A stretch of 26,707 nt of DNA from Coptodactyla brooksi (lineage: Eukaryota; Arthropoda; Insecta; Coleoptera; Scarabaeidae), in assembly GCA_033557675.1 (NCBI GenBank), contig JAWQRM010000201.1, forward strand, positions 1 through 26,707, in the 5' to 3' direction. A program made the translations under genes and the position numbers. Below, piece after piece: positions 26,129 to 26,707 of this stretch. The notes under the pieces were generated by a model, which saw only the letters and a program-made list of their open reading frames with translations, made no database searches and was not told where the DNA came from. The number at the start of each line of letters is the position of its first letter. Position 1 is the first letter of the stretch.

Positions 26129-26707
26129 AATAAAATATGCAAATAATTAAATAAAAAGTACAAAAAGAAAACATATGCATTCAATAAAGGTTTAAATTAT
26201 TGAAATATTTCATAGAGATTAAATGATTATTTATTTAATAAATACAGACTGTATATGGTTGATGATGTTTTGTTATTTCTATTTTGCTATATCAGGTCTT
26301 ACTTCAGACAGTTTTTTTTTAATTTTATTTCATTTATTAAGTTAGTGAAAGTTTCAAATATTAACTTTTGAGTAAATTAATTTGAAATTAAATTTGAATT
26401 GATTTTTAATTTGAAAAAATTATTAATTCGAAAATTTGACTAAAATATTTATTGTAGTTTTAGATAACTTTAAATATCCATCTCTGACGGAAATATAAAA
26501 AATATTCAAATGAAATTACGAATGTTTGATTTTTAATGTTCGATCAGATGAGAGGGAAATTAGTTCTTTAACACAATAAAATATGAAAATAATGAAATAA
26601 AAAGTACAAAAAGAAAACCTATATGCATTCAACAAAGGTTGAAATTATTCAAATATTTCATACAGATTAAATGATTATTTATTTAATAAATACAGGCCAT
26701 ATATGGT
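26129..26707. repeat. Long direct repeat, offset about 446 bp
   Basis: The block 26129-26259 (from AATAAAATATG through AAATAAAAAGTACAAAAAG to ATATGGT) recurs at 26575-26707 with roughly nine in ten bases the same, and runs off the window end. It may be internal tandem structure of the adjoining hAT-type element or a tandem duplication of about 446 bp. The spacer (26260-26574) is AT-rich with no frame. Confidence 0.8.

Larger units (their letters stand above)
21250..26707 (+). other. Su(z)12 intron 3, to the window end
   Basis: At least 5.46 kb of intron starting GTGAGA. No exon encoding the VEFS box (beginning like EKE-x-M-K-L-W-N-L-H-V) was found on reading through. The stretches 21260-22080, 22650-23410, 23460-24430 and 25280-25940 are AT-rich with no gene I can support. 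The small frames at 23071-23274 and 23543-24237 show no family motif. Confidence 0.7.

Overview
The window looks like AT-rich nuclear DNA from an insect, possibly a beetle; the lineage is inferred only from how the proteins read. It holds three split protein-coding genes with short, well-formed GT-AG exons, set in a dense background of decayed transposable elements.

Genes, left to right. (1) A plus-strand gene for a JmjC/cupin-8-type 2-oxoglutarate Fe(II) oxygenase-like protein. Its three 3'-most coding exons are visible (4902-5034, 5086-5215, 8499-8584) and its 5' exons were not found. (2) A complete minus-strand UBFD1 gene (ubiquitin-like domain plus conserved UBFD1 C-terminal region), six coding exons, start codon at 16638 and stop at 9385, giving 283 residues. 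Genes 1 and 2 converge, with plus AATAAA at 8846 and minus AATAAA at 9157-9167. (3) A plus-strand Su(z)12 gene (Polycomb repressive complex 2 subunit), with its first three coding exons at 19611-21249. The VEFS-box exon or exons must lie beyond the window, after an intron longer than 5.4 kb. UBFD1 and Su(z)12 start about 3 kb apart and point away from each other.

Repeats. A hAT transposase C-terminus (241-480), a TA-flanked MITE (20-203) and a non-LTR retrotransposon ORF1 remnant (1058-1600) lie at the left. An unclassified inverted-repeat element sits at 2315-3074. The last intron of the oxygenase gene holds a tRNA-like sequence, Penelope-type repeat pieces, a hAT N-terminus and mariner-type debris. 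UBFD1 introns hold two decayed mariner copies in opposite orientation, a weak pogo/Jerky-like remnant, and a (TA)n plus 85-bp tandem duplication. Between UBFD1 and Su(z)12 lies a head-to-head pair of Penelope-like element fragments with GIY-YIG endonuclease remnants. The last Su(z)12 intron in the window holds two more mariner/Tc1-superfamily remnants and a hAT end with a long direct repeat.

The most unusual signal is a set of hammerhead-ribozyme-like motifs (CTGANGA ... GAAACNNGTC with a pairable stem I) at about nine places, several as head-to-head inverted pairs. They match what is known of Penelope-like elements. I see no complete mobile element, CRISPR array, rRNA or intact tRNA gene.
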